Shown in pieces: positions 1-7,734 of a stretch of 37,915 nt of DNA. The translations under genes and the position numbers were made by a program. The notes under the pieces were generated by a model that saw only the letters and a list, made by a program, of their open reading frames with translations, was not told where the DNA came from and ran no database searches. The DNA is taken from assembly GCA_964606295.1 (NCBI GenBank), contig CAZSFR010000004.1, forward strand, positions 1 to 37,915, written 5' to 3'. Each line of letters opens with the position of its first letter. Position 1 is the first letter of the stretch. The DNA is from JAGOPB01 sp964606295 (GTDB lineage: Bacteria; Patescibacteriota; Minisyncoccia; Phycocordibacterales; UBA9973).

Positions 1-1645
1 TTCCATCATGGTCATGCCCAGCTTTGTCGCACATGCAAGAACGATGCCAGAGTTTCATTGGGTTTTGATTTGTTAGGCGTATCTTATGTCTCTCATCAGG
101 ATGCATTCGGGGAATAGGCACATTCATTTGTTTATAAAATTGAAATTCAAGGGGTGTCAAACGAAATGCTCTTTTGGAAACTTCACATTCAATGACTTCA
201 TTCAGAATTGATTCGGAAACATCGTTGATATTGTCAGGTAAATCGGTTGCTTTAATAGTTACTGCATGCAACGTTTCTTCAGGCTCTTTCCAACGGAAAC
301 CACCTTGTATTATTTCTTGTTTCGTTTGCGGAAAATAGCTTTGAGCAAAAGATTCATTGTAGGCGAAAAGTGAAATTTCTGTTGGAAAAAATTCTCCGTA
401 TTTATATATACGACCTTTTTTATCCACATAAGGCATCTCGTTCATATGTGCCTTTATTTTTTCCAACATTGAGAAATATTCTTCCTTAGTATACTGCTTG
501 TTTAAAATGCAATACTCCTTGTTTTTTAATCCAATACAACCAAAAAGATTTTTGTTTGACGAAACAATATGATAGGAATACTCAATGTATGTCGCCGATG
601 CCCAGCAATTGAAAGAGAATTTGATCATATCTTGACTGTCTCCAGCTCCCATACATTCATATACCCTATTTGCGTTTTGACCCCAAAAAGTCATGTCATA
701 GCAATCACGAGCGTGCTGATAGAGTATAAACTGACAGTGCTTACTATCCTCTGTATTGTAAACTTCAAAAGAATTGTGTACATTTTTGCAACCATATATG
801 CGGTTTCCCGAAACATCTACGTTGTGCAATTCTTCTGCGAACCTCCTTGGATAATCCAGAAACATTCTCGAAACTTTTTCTTTTGTTTCTTGAACGACTG
901 CATATGACCCTAAGTCATATTCTTTTAACTGTTGAAAATACTCTTCTTTTGCAAATGGTTTGTTAAAAATATAATATGATTTCCCGCGCAAATTGACACA
1001 ACCAAAACAATTTTGACAGCCAAATAAATTCTTCGAAAAGTATATATTCACTGAATCCGCACAGGCATCAGAATAAAATGCCTTATAGCATTTATGTAAC
1101 GAAGCACCCTCGTATGACATTTCGCACTTTTCAGCTTTTAATATATCAAGGCACTTTTTTCCATTGAGAAAAAAAGTTGTGTAAGCACATTCTTCACTAT
1201 ACGAAGTGTTAAAGACGAGATAACAATCCTTCAGATTCGTTCCCATGTTGACATATTCTGTCCTGATCAGAGTCGTATACTGACTTTGCAGAGAGAACTG
1301 AGGTACTTTTCGCAAAAGCTGTCCGAACTGCTCAAAAAACGGTATGGAGAAATCATATTCCTGCCCATAAACCATAGCATCCCACGCATCACTCCACCAT
1401 GCTTTGGGAGAATAGACCGGCACGTCTGCATTTTCAGGAAAGAGCGAAATAATAGATTCTCCGGTTAAATCACATTTTCTTTTATAAAGTATTCGTTCAT
1501 TCAAAAAACTCATACGTCTCTGGGCACGACATGTTGGACAAAATGTCGGAGGCGGTACTTTCATTTTTTCATAGAACGAAAAATCATCTGGTTCGATGGT
1601 AAACGGGTTCTTACAATTCTGACAATTTTTTATTTCATTATTCAT
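1..1645 (-). CDS. Multi-cysteine zinc-ribbon/repeat protein, paralogue 1 (3' end cut by the window)
   Basis: The reading frame is open from the ATG at 1645 to the window edge: 548 codons without a stop. It is the last gene of the run arsR, paralogue 3, paralogue 2, paralogue 1, and starts 17 nt after the previous stop. The N-terminus is a CxxC...CxxC zinc ribbon (CQNC near residue 8, CPTC near 36) containing the family phrase FTIEPDDF. Two halves of Cys-rich repeats follow; each ends in a cap of the form FGCxxL..K.Y.I.NK..KEEY (DNA near 970-1035 and 480-545). Then comes the YGEFFP..S.FAYNES linker. The second ribbon, intact in the paralogues, is degraded here: CxxC reads CEVS and the distal CxxC reads HPDE. 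The start of the third C-terminal motif (LWHRSCM) is present but differs downstream (CDKAGHDHDG). No function is known to me; metal binding is inferred from the cysteine spacing. Confidence 0.85.
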   Translation of the reverse strand, partial: MNNEIKNCQNCKNPFTIEPDDFSFYEKMKVPPPTFCPTCRAQRRMSFLNERILYKRKCDLTGESIISLFPENADVPVYSPKAWWSDAWDAMVYGQEYDFSIPFFEQFGQLLRKVPQFSLQSQYTTLIRTEYVNMGTNLKDCYLVFNTSYSEECAYTTFFLNGKKCLDILKAEKCEMSYEGASLHKCYKAFYSDACADSVNIYFSKNLFGCQNCFGCVNLRGKSYYIFNKPFAKEEYFQQLKEYDLGSYAVVQETKEKVSRMFLDYPRRFAEELHNVDVSGNRIYGCKNVHNSFEVYNTEDSKHCQFILYQHARDCYDMTFWGQNANRVYECMGAGDSQDMIKFSFNCWASATYIEYSYHIVSSNKNLFGCIGLKNKEYCILNKQYTKEEYFSMLEKIKAHMNEMPYVDKKGRIYKYGEFFPTEISLFAYNESFAQSYFPQTKQEIIQGGFRWKEPEETLHAVTIKATDLPDNINDVSESILNEVIECEVSKRAFRLTPLEFQFYKQMNVPIPRMHPDERHKIRLTNQNPMKLWHRSCMCDKAGHDHDG

Positions 1646-1662
1646 TCTTAATTATTCATTAC

Positions 1663-3357
1663 CTAAACCACTACTCTATTATAACATTCTTCGCAGTAAA
1701 TAATTTCCTCTCGTTCTGGAGCATAGGAGGTTTCAAATTCGTTCATACAACCTGCATTCATACATGACCGATGCCAAAGTTTTGGTAGATTGATAAACTT
1801 GAATCTTTCCGCAAAACGACAATTATGACACTTTCGAGGGAATGGCAGTCCAATGCGTCTATAAAAATCCAGTTCCATTGGTATTATCCGATACGCACTT
1901 TTACAACCCACACAGGCGATTATTTCCTTCGTAATGCTGTCAGAAATGTCTTGCGATCTATCCGGCAAATCAGACCCCTGAATTGTTGTCTCAAATTCTT
2001 TATTGCTTGGTTCACGCCAAAAGAATCCTGCTTCGAGCGCATCTTCTTTGTTTATGGGTACATAGTCTTGGGCGAAACTTTCGTTGTATGCCAAAGGTGA
2101 AAAAGAATACGGAAAGAAGTCTCCATATGAATATGTCCTGCCCTGCTCATCTACGTAAGGCATATCCAGCATATGCTGTCTTATTTTCGGAACCAAAACT
2201 TCATACTCTTCTTTTGAATACTGTCTATTTAAAATGCAAAATTCTTTCTTCTTGAGACTAATGCAGCCGAAACAGTTGGACGCACCAAAACAATAACCAG
2301 AATATTCTAGATCACGGACATTCCCAAAACAATTAAAACAAAATTTAAGCCCATATGCTCCATCGCCACACGTCATACATTCATATGAATTCTCTATACC
2401 CATAAAAAGTTGCGTGGAGTCATAAGAATTGGCCGCCTTCAGAACACTGATTTGTACATATCGCAGGTTCTCGCCATCCTGAACAGAAAAAGAGTCGCGT
2501 ACATTCTTTGAATCACTCACTCTATCACCTGTACAATTGAGATTTCTATTTCCGTAATAATATTTGACGGGAAATTTTTGCCAAAAATCAAGAACTGCAT
2601 CACGTATGCTTGAAATGGCTGCGTAAGACGATAGATCAAGTTGAGCCAATCTTTTTTCATATTCGTCTTTTGAGAGCGGCTCATTGAAAAAATAGTAAGA
2701 CTTACCGCGTAGATTTACGCAACCAAAACAATTTGTACAACCACGCAGTCCTTTACTAAACCACACGTCCACGCAACTTTCACAATCGACGGAATACAAA
2801 GTTTGATAAGACTTATAGACCATGACACATTCGTAGCATAATTCACTATCCATTGTCTCATGTGAGTCAAAAGAATTTTTCACATTTGTCACCTTCACTA
2901 GGTATGCAGAGTCTTCTACAAAGTCGGCATCGAAGCATAAGTACGCATTCTTAAGTCTGCCCGCCTCATTGCAGTAGTCCGAGTTAGTCATAAATCCGGC
3001 CGAAGATTTGGCCATAATAGGTACGCGACCAAATAACTCTTTGAACTGTTCAAAGAATGGTCGAGAAAAGTCATACTTTACACCGTAATCCAACGCTTCC
3101 CATTCGTCTCCATACCAATATGAAGTTTCATACGTTTGTATAGACGCTTCGGCAGGAATGCCTGAAAATGAATCCTGTCTTGTATGCGCGTCCTTTCTTC
3201 GAAACAGGTTCCTCTCATTTCTCCAAGAGAGTCTCCTCTGCATTCTGCACGGAGGGCACCATGTCGGGACAGGAACATGCATCATCTCATAAAACCCGAA
3301 ATCATCCGGTTCGATGGTGAAATCCTCTTTGCAGTTTTGGCAGTTGCGAGTTTCCAT
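1663..3357 (-). CDS. Multi-cysteine zinc-ribbon/repeat protein, paralogue 2
   Basis: 564 residues. Zinc ribbon 1 uses C6/C9 and C34/C37. Residues of about 130-235 are Cys-rich repeats of roughly 20 residues that end in a cap (CTNCFGCVNLRGKSYYFFN, then SKDEY). A second repeat block at about 265-385 ends in a matching cap (NCFGCISLKKKEFCILN, then SKEEY). After the YGDFFP/AYNESFAQ linker, ribbon 2 (C482/C485, C510/C513) resembles ribbon 1 in spacing and in its FxFYxxxxxPxP core, and a third motif holds C532, C537, C555 and C558. The 20-residue periodicity suggests a solenoid, but that is inference. There is no signal peptide or membrane segment, so it is probably cytoplasmic. The ATG lies 1 nt after the stop of paralogue 3, which suggests translational coupling. 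Its last 116 bp are almost identical to the end of paralogue 4. Not recognised as any characterised family. Confidence 0.92.
   Translation of the reverse strand: METRNCQNCKEDFTIEPDDFGFYEMMHVPVPTWCPPCRMQRRLSWRNERNLFRRKDAHTRQDSFSGIPAEASIQTYETSYWYGDEWEALDYGVKYDFSRPFFEQFKELFGRVPIMAKSSAGFMTNSDYCNEAGRLKNAYLCFDADFVEDSAYLVKVTNVKNSFDSHETMDSELCYECVMVYKSYQTLYSVDCESCVDVWFSKGLRGCTNCFGCVNLRGKSYYFFNEPLSKDEYEKRLAQLDLSSYAAISSIRDAVLDFWQKFPVKYYYGNRNLNCTGDRVSDSKNVRDSFSVQDGENLRYVQISVLKAANSYDSTQLFMGIENSYECMTCGDGAYGLKFCFNCFGNVRDLEYSGYCFGASNCFGCISLKKKEFCILNRQYSKEEYEVLVPKIRQHMLDMPYVDEQGRTYSYGDFFPYSFSPLAYNESFAQDYVPINKEDALEAGFFWREPSNKEFETTIQGSDLPDRSQDISDSITKEIIACVGCKSAYRIIPMELDFYRRIGLPFPRKCHNCRFAERFKFINLPKLWHRSCMNAGCMNEFETSYAPEREEIIYCEECYNRVVV
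1667..1782. repeat. 116-bp near-identical direct repeat, copy 1
   Basis: Covers the last codons and stop of paralogue 2, encoding the LWHRSCMNAGCMNEF...CEECYNRVVV tail. It matches 6053-6168 at 115 of 116 positions by eye, while the flanking coding sequence is clearly diverged. This pattern fits gene conversion or recent tail exchange. Confidence 0.9.
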
Positions 3358-3358
3358 A

Positions 3359-5110
3359 TTACATTACTTCTTTCTTATAACATTCTTCGCAGTAAATAAT
3401 CTCTTTCTCAAGATCGTACGCTGTTTCAAAAGTATGCGGACATCTTTCTTCTCCATGAAATTCATGACTATTTAGGTTTTTATACTGCCCCTTCACGAAA
3501 TGCCCTCCATTACACATACACTGGGATTTTTTCATGAGTGGCGGAGCCATGTGCTTCTGACGCCTAGCAAATCTGCAATCAAAACAAAATCTCGGGAGTG
3601 GGAGACCAGCATTCTTCAGATACTGGAGTTCGTTTGTAATAATCCTGTAGGCTTTGTTGCAACCTATACATTGTATCAATTCTTTCGTTATGCTGACATC
3701 GACTTCGGCCGACTCCGGCAGATCATCTGGCTTCATGGTCGTTTCGTATTCTTTTCTATTTTGTTCCCTCCAAACAAAACCCAATTTCTCTACCTTTTCT
3801 TTGTTTGAAGGAAACTGATCTTGAAGCAGTGATTCGTTATATGCAAAGAGTGACATCTCAATAGGAAAAAATTCTCCATATTTGTATATATGACCGCGCT
3901 CAGTGGTGTAAGGCATATCCATCATATGATGCTTGATCTTCCGAACGAGCTCTAGATACTCCTCTTTCATGTATTGTTTGTTAAAAATACAATACTCAGC
4001 GTCTTTCATGCTCACACATCCAAAACAGTTCTTTGAGCGTCGCATGCTGATGCAATACTCGAGTTCTTGGCATCCAGGCCAACATTCATAGCAGAACTTG
4101 AGCTTATCGACTTGTTCCCCAACAATCATGCATTCGTATATCTGAGAAGCGCTGACGCCCCAAGATGTATAATCGTACGAATTACTCGCTCCTCCAAAAG
4201 GGACATCCTGTACATACTTCAAGTTTTCTCCTTTTTGGACAATATAACTGTACTTTACATTTTTGCTGTCTTTTATATCTTCACCAGAAACATCCTGGTT
4301 CCTAAATCCAAGCATATACTTTACAGGAAATATGCTCCAAAATGCTTCAGCATCTTTTCTTGCCTTTGAAAATCCTTCCCAAGTGCCAAGCTTCATAGAC
4401 TCGATTTTTTTCTGATACTCTTCTTTTGAATGCTGTTCGTTGAAAATCTTGTACGTCGCATTACGGAGATTGACGCATCCGAAACAATTGGTGCATCCGA
4501 CACAATTTTTTGAGAACAAGACATCAACACAACTCTCTGAAGCCAATGAGCCTATCGTATTGTAACTCTTGTCGACGCGAACATTGTCGTAACAAAATTC
4601 ACTATTGTAACAACTGGTCAAATCAAAGCAATTTTTGAGCGCGCCTCCATTGCAACAATAAGCACAATCCTCCATAAATGATGCATTAAAACAAAGATAT
4701 GCATTTTTCATATCGTCGCACATGTTCGAGTAGTCTGAATTCACGCACCGCTGCATTGATTTTGCGGGATATGGGATACTCCGGAAAAAATCATTCATTT
4801 GCTTGAAAAAAGGAACAGAGAAATCATACTCTCTCCCGTACTCGTAGGGGTCCCACGCGTCGCTATTCCAATACGATTGCTCGTATATTGTTAAACCTGC
4901 CTGCGGAGGAACACTGGTGAACAATTCTTCTCCAGTAACAGCATTTTTTCCACGAAAAAGATTGTGCACATTTCTCCAAACAATCCGGCGCTTGTAACGA
5001 CACTGCGGGCAGAATGTTGGAGGAGGAACGTCCATCTTCTCATAAAACCCGAAGTCATCCGGTTCGATGGTGAAATCCTCTTTGCAGTTTTGGCAGTTGC
5101 GAGTTTCCAT
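3359..5110 (-). CDS. Multi-cysteine zinc-ribbon/repeat protein, paralogue 3
   Basis: 583 residues from the ATG at 5110. A TTG six bases upstream (5116) is also in frame, but the ATG gives the family start METRNCQNC shared with paralogue 2. The architecture matches its paralogues: ribbon 1 (CQNC, CPQC), Cys repeats ending in GCTNCFGCVNLRNATYKIFN plus SKEEY, a second repeat block ending in KNCFGCVSMKDAEYCIFNKQ plus MKEEY, the YGEFFPIEMSLFAYNES linker, ribbon 2 (CIGC, CFDC) and a terminal CEEC motif. This copy has a longer insert before the last motif, with CMC and HEFHGEERCPHTFE (extra Cys and His). It follows the arsR-type gene by 15 nt, and the 28-bp palindrome at 5120-5147 ends 9 nt before its ATG, so repression by the ArsR protein is plausible. 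Function unknown. Confidence 0.92.
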   Translation of the reverse strand: METRNCQNCKEDFTIEPDDFGFYEKMDVPPPTFCPQCRYKRRIVWRNVHNLFRGKNAVTGEELFTSVPPQAGLTIYEQSYWNSDAWDPYEYGREYDFSVPFFKQMNDFFRSIPYPAKSMQRCVNSDYSNMCDDMKNAYLCFNASFMEDCAYCCNGGALKNCFDLTSCYNSEFCYDNVRVDKSYNTIGSLASESCVDVLFSKNCVGCTNCFGCVNLRNATYKIFNEQHSKEEYQKKIESMKLGTWEGFSKARKDAEAFWSIFPVKYMLGFRNQDVSGEDIKDSKNVKYSYIVQKGENLKYVQDVPFGGASNSYDYTSWGVSASQIYECMIVGEQVDKLKFCYECWPGCQELEYCISMRRSKNCFGCVSMKDAEYCIFNKQYMKEEYLELVRKIKHHMMDMPYTTERGHIYKYGEFFPIEMSLFAYNESLLQDQFPSNKEKVEKLGFVWREQNRKEYETTMKPDDLPESAEVDVSITKELIQCIGCNKAYRIITNELQYLKNAGLPLPRFCFDCRFARRQKHMAPPLMKKSQCMCNGGHFVKGQYKNLNSHEFHGEERCPHTFETAYDLEKEIIYCEECYKKEVM

Positions 5111-5119
5111 AGGCAAACT

Positions 5120-5147
5120 ACTTGCTTACTTAGCTAAATAAGCAAGT
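5120..5147. promoter_or_regulatory. 28-bp palindrome, copy L (putative ArsR operator)
   Basis: Perfect 9-bp outer arms ACTTGCTTA/TAAGCAAGT enclose a palindromic TTAGCTAA core, with one unpaired base on each side of the core. In this copy the symmetry extends outward to 13-bp arms (5116-5151). It overlaps the last codons and stop of the arsR-type gene and sits just upstream of paralogue 3. It is the exact reverse complement of the copy at 5458-5485. Operator function is inferred from its placement next to an ArsR-family gene; a mobile-element end or a hairpin are the alternatives. Confidence 0.7.
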
Positions 5148-5416
5148 AGTTGTTGAGTGTATTTCAATAACTGTGTTCGCTCAGTATTAAGAAAATATCT
5201 TACCAAAAGAGACTTTTGTTCACGATCAAGCAATTCGGCCTTGTATAGAATGGACAGATGCCGTGACGTTGATTCTAGCGAAAGCTTGAGCGATTTCGCG
5301 ATTTCCCCTACAGACATATACTCTCGCTCTCTAAGTAGGTCGAGGATGACAATCCTTCTCTTATTTGCGAGAGCTTTGCATACTATTTCTGCTCTTTTAA
5401 AATCCTTTGTTCTCAT
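5126..5416 (-). CDS. ArsR-family winged-helix transcriptional regulator
   Basis: 96 residues, a normal length for a minimal ArsR/SmtB repressor. Family signs are ALANKRRIVILDLL (helix 2), the recognition-helix region SVGEIAKSLKLSLESTSRHLSIL, and the wing AELLDREQKSLLVRYFLN. It has one cysteine (C13 in IVCKAL), and the classical metal-site motif ELCVCDL is absent, so the inducer may not be a metal held at the standard alpha-3 site. The last residues (LLAYLAK and stop) are encoded inside the 28-bp palindrome at 5120-5147, and the identical palindrome lies 42 nt upstream of the start codon, just behind the -35 box. It heads the arsR, paralogue 3, paralogue 2, paralogue 1 run and probably represses itself and that run (inference). 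The -10 box is 7 nt before the ATG, so a near-leaderless mRNA is expected. Confidence 0.9.
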   Translation of the reverse strand: MRTKDFKRAEIVCKALANKRRIVILDLLREREYMSVGEIAKSLKLSLESTSRHLSILYKAELLDREQKSLLVRYFLNTERTQLLKYTQQLLAYLAK

Positions 5417-5423
5417 ACAAAAA

Positions 5424-5452
5424 AGTATACCCGACTTGGTAATACATGTCTA
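5424..5452 (-). promoter_or_regulatory. Promoter of the arsR-type gene
   Basis: On the minus strand, TAGACA (5452-5447) is followed by a 17-nt spacer and TATACT (5429-5424). Seven nt then separate the -10 box from the ATG at 5416, predicting an almost leaderless transcript. The 28-bp palindrome begins 5 bp upstream of the -35 box. Confidence 0.65.
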
Positions 5453-5457
5453 CTCTA

Positions 5458-5485
5458 ACTTGCTTATTTAGCTAAGTAAGCAAGT
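5458..5485. promoter_or_regulatory. 28-bp palindrome, copy R (putative ArsR operator)
   Basis: Same sequence as 5120-5147 but inverted: ACTTGCTTA arms around TTAGCTAA. It lies in the 96-bp gap between the hydrolase stop (5513) and the arsR start (5416), directly upstream of the arsR -35 box. Two identical copies flanking one small regulator fit autoregulation, or a 366-bp cassette bounded by inverted repeats. Confidence 0.7.
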
Positions 5486-5512
5486 AACAACAAAGGCTCG
5501 GCGTATTGTTCA

Positions 5513-6052
5513 TTATAGATATTTCTGTATTGCTTCAACGAGTTCAGGAAATTCCTTCCTCGGATAAAAGTGTCCTGCGTCTATCTCAGTGTAGTCACTA
5601 CCAAGTTTCTCACGAATATATCTTGCTTCTTCAATCGAAATATGCGGATCTGTGATTGAAGAAAATTGCACAATCCATTTTTGATTGCTTTTTATTTTTT
5701 CCCATTCCCAAGGAGTATCATAATAGCCACTCACCTTCTCACTTTCTAATCCGAGGTCAGTGTAACAAGGTGCAACCAAAACCGAGCCACATATTTTGTG
5801 CGTTTCAGCCAAGCGCATAGCTGCGAGTGCTCCAGAAGACCATCCAAGTAAAATAGTATTCTGATCAACTCCCAAGGATTCGATAAAAGGTAGCCAGTGG
5901 ATTTTGCGTGCAAGTTCGCCGTCTGGATACACACCCGGAGAAATGACTTCCAGTCCGAGTTTTTCTAGTTCAGTTTTCATATATGGAAACCATTCGAAGT
6001 TTGTATCGCCCCCACCATTTCCTGGTATAAAAATAACTCTTGTTTTATTCAT
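5513..6052 (-). CDS. Small alpha/beta serine hydrolase (RBBP9/YdeN-like)
   Basis: 179 residues, a typical length for the single-domain RBBP9/YdeN group. Visible are an N-terminal strand and oxyanion loop VIFIPGNGGGDTNFEW, the nucleophile elbow GWSSGA (Ser near residue 72), an acid candidate in SITDPH and the catalytic His in DAGHFYP. No signal peptide. Its ATG overlaps the stop of paralogue 4 (ATGA overlap, 6049-6052), so it is translationally coupled to that Cys-rich gene and probably serves the same process. The substrate is unknown; family members are esterases or peptidase-like hydrolases on small substrates. Confidence 0.88.
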   Translation of the reverse strand: MNKTRVIFIPGNGGGDTNFEWFPYMKTELEKLGLEVISPGVYPDGELARKIHWLPFIESLGVDQNTILLGWSSGALAAMRLAETHKICGSVLVAPCYTDLGLESEKVSGYYDTPWEWEKIKSNQKWIVQFSSITDPHISIEEARYIREKLGSDYTEIDAGHFYPRKEFPELVEAIQKYL

Positions 6053-7734
6053 ACCACTACTCTGTTATAACATTCTTCGCAGTAAATAATTTCCTCTCGT
6101 TCTGGAGCATAGGAGGTTTCAAATTCGTTCATACAACCTGCATTCATACATGACCGATGCCAAAGTTTGTTTGGCCCACGAGCGAGAAACCGGCGATTAT
6201 GACGGCAGTCGGGACAATGGTCGGGTAAGGGAATTCCTTCATTTTTATAATAAGTATACTCGTTTGGAATTATCTTGTAATTTTTTTCGCATTGCACGCA
6301 GGTGAATATTTCCTTTGCAACATCAAAATCGATTTCTGCTATTGATTCTGGGATTTCTACCCACGATTTCGTCTCTTTTCCAAATGTTCCCCGAGGTGTA
6401 TCTTCCCATTTGAATCCTTGCGCGATCGCTTCATCCTTCGTCAATGGAAACCTCTCCGGGGCAGCAGTTTCGTTGTAACCGAAGCATGAAAAAGTCGCAG
6501 GAAAAAATTCTCCGTATATTCCTTCTTGCTTCATTTTCACAATTATTTCATTCGTGATTCTTTCATACTCTTCTTTTGTGTATTGCTTATTCAAAATGCA
6601 ATAATCCTTCTTGCGAAGTCCTGCGCATCCGAAAATATTATTACAATTCATCGCGTACATTGAATAGCTACTAAACGTACTTCCCCAACAGACTGCACAT
6701 ACAATCTGATGGAATGTATCCAGCCCCGAATTGATAGAATTGTAGATGCGTACTGCATTTCGTCCTGCTGTATCGACGTCCATACAGTCCTTGGCATTGC
6801 GCCAGACATGCACAGCGTACTTATTATCTTCCGCTTCATAGCAATGAAAGCAGGAGACGCAATTTTTAGCATGTTTTATATAGTCACCTGTCGAACCCGT
6901 TGCATTCACAATCTCAGCATATTTGCGTGGTTGTATTTTGGAGAATACATCAAACATACTTCTCATTTTTTCAACTCCACCACGTGTGTTGAGTTTCAAC
7001 TCTTGAAGTTTCTCTTCATAATCTTCTTTTGAAAACTGCTCATTAAAAATGCAAAACTTTTTTGAACGAAGATTCACACAACCAATACAGTTCGTGCAAT
7101 CCTTGCAGTCGAGGAGAAAGTAGCTCTCGCGACACTCATGAGAACCTTTTGAATAATACACTTTGTAGCAATCATAGCAGTCGTCGCACTCATATGTTCG
7201 TTCACATTTGGAAGCGAACGACGTATCGATCACATCACGGCATTCCTGAATCCAGTATGAGTGGATCGAATCTTCGTTGTTTGAGGATTCGATAATCAAA
7301 TAGCAGTTTTTGTTATCAGCAGAAATATTGGTGTATTCACATCCAGGACTCTTCACATAGATGAGACCGATTTTAGGTATATCATTCCACAACTCCTCGA
7401 ACTGCTCGAGAAATGGTCTCGAATCATCATACTCTTTTGCATAATCCGTTCCCTCCCAATCATCTGAAAACCAACAGTCATAGCACCAGACCGTATGTGC
7501 TTTATTTGGTGAGCCTGCTCGAACGGGCGAATACATCGAGATCACGTCTTTTTTGCACTTATCACAAGGACGTTTATAGAAGGCTCGCTCGTTTCGAAAA
7601 GAGAGCCTAAGTTGTGAGCGGCATTCCGTACAAAGAAGCGGTGTTTGCACACCCATTTTTTCATAATATGAAAAATCATCCGGTTCGATGGTGAAATCTG
7701 TTTTACAATTCTGGCAGTCTCTAGTTTCGTTCAT
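6049..7734 (-). CDS. Multi-cysteine zinc-ribbon/repeat protein, paralogue 4
   Basis: 561 residues, with the same plan as the three copies downstream but the most divergent middle. Ribbon 1 (CQNC, CTEC) is followed by an extra CDKCKKD segment. The first Cys-repeat block is very dense (CERTYECDDCYDCYKVYYS, then a CTNCIGCVNL cap with SKEDY); the second ends in NNIFGCAGLRKKDYCILNKQ plus TKEEY. Ribbon 2 (CVQC, CPDC) and the third motif (CMNAGCMNEF, CEEC) are intact. The first 14 bases overlap the end of truB and the last 4 overlap the hydrolase start, so the truB-paralogue 4-hydrolase order is probably one transcript. AGGAA five bases before the ATG is a fair Shine-Dalgarno sequence, unusual in this window. 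Function unknown. Confidence 0.92.
   Translation of the reverse strand: MNETRDCQNCKTDFTIEPDDFSYYEKMGVQTPLLCTECRSQLRLSFRNERAFYKRPCDKCKKDVISMYSPVRAGSPNKAHTVWCYDCWFSDDWEGTDYAKEYDDSRPFLEQFEELWNDIPKIGLIYVKSPGCEYTNISADNKNCYLIIESSNNEDSIHSYWIQECRDVIDTSFASKCERTYECDDCYDCYKVYYSKGSHECRESYFLLDCKDCTNCIGCVNLRSKKFCIFNEQFSKEDYEEKLQELKLNTRGGVEKMRSMFDVFSKIQPRKYAEIVNATGSTGDYIKHAKNCVSCFHCYEAEDNKYAVHVWRNAKDCMDVDTAGRNAVRIYNSINSGLDTFHQIVCAVCWGSTFSSYSMYAMNCNNIFGCAGLRKKDYCILNKQYTKEEYERITNEIIVKMKQEGIYGEFFPATFSCFGYNETAAPERFPLTKDEAIAQGFKWEDTPRGTFGKETKSWVEIPESIAEIDFDVAKEIFTCVQCEKNYKIIPNEYTYYKNEGIPLPDHCPDCRHNRRFLARGPNKLWHRSCMNAGCMNEFETSYAPEREEIIYCEECYNRVVV
6053..6168. repeat. 116-bp near-identical direct repeat, copy 2
   Basis: Covers the 3' end of paralogue 4; the partner is 1667-1782. 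The sequence diverges immediately after the block on the coding side, so the repeat is confined to the third zinc motif and the stop. Confidence 0.9.

Noticed and set aside
569..907. Plus-strand open frames antisense to the Cys-rich genes
   Set aside because: They are shadows of the minus-strand paralogues with no start signals or family resemblance.
5120..5485. CRISPR-like repeat pair
   Set aside because: Only two copies, inverted, with a gene between them and no spacer series.
6049..7734. Frameshift at the truB/paralogue 4 overlap
   Set aside because: Both proteins have complete family-like ends; the 14-bp overlap is ordinary coupling.
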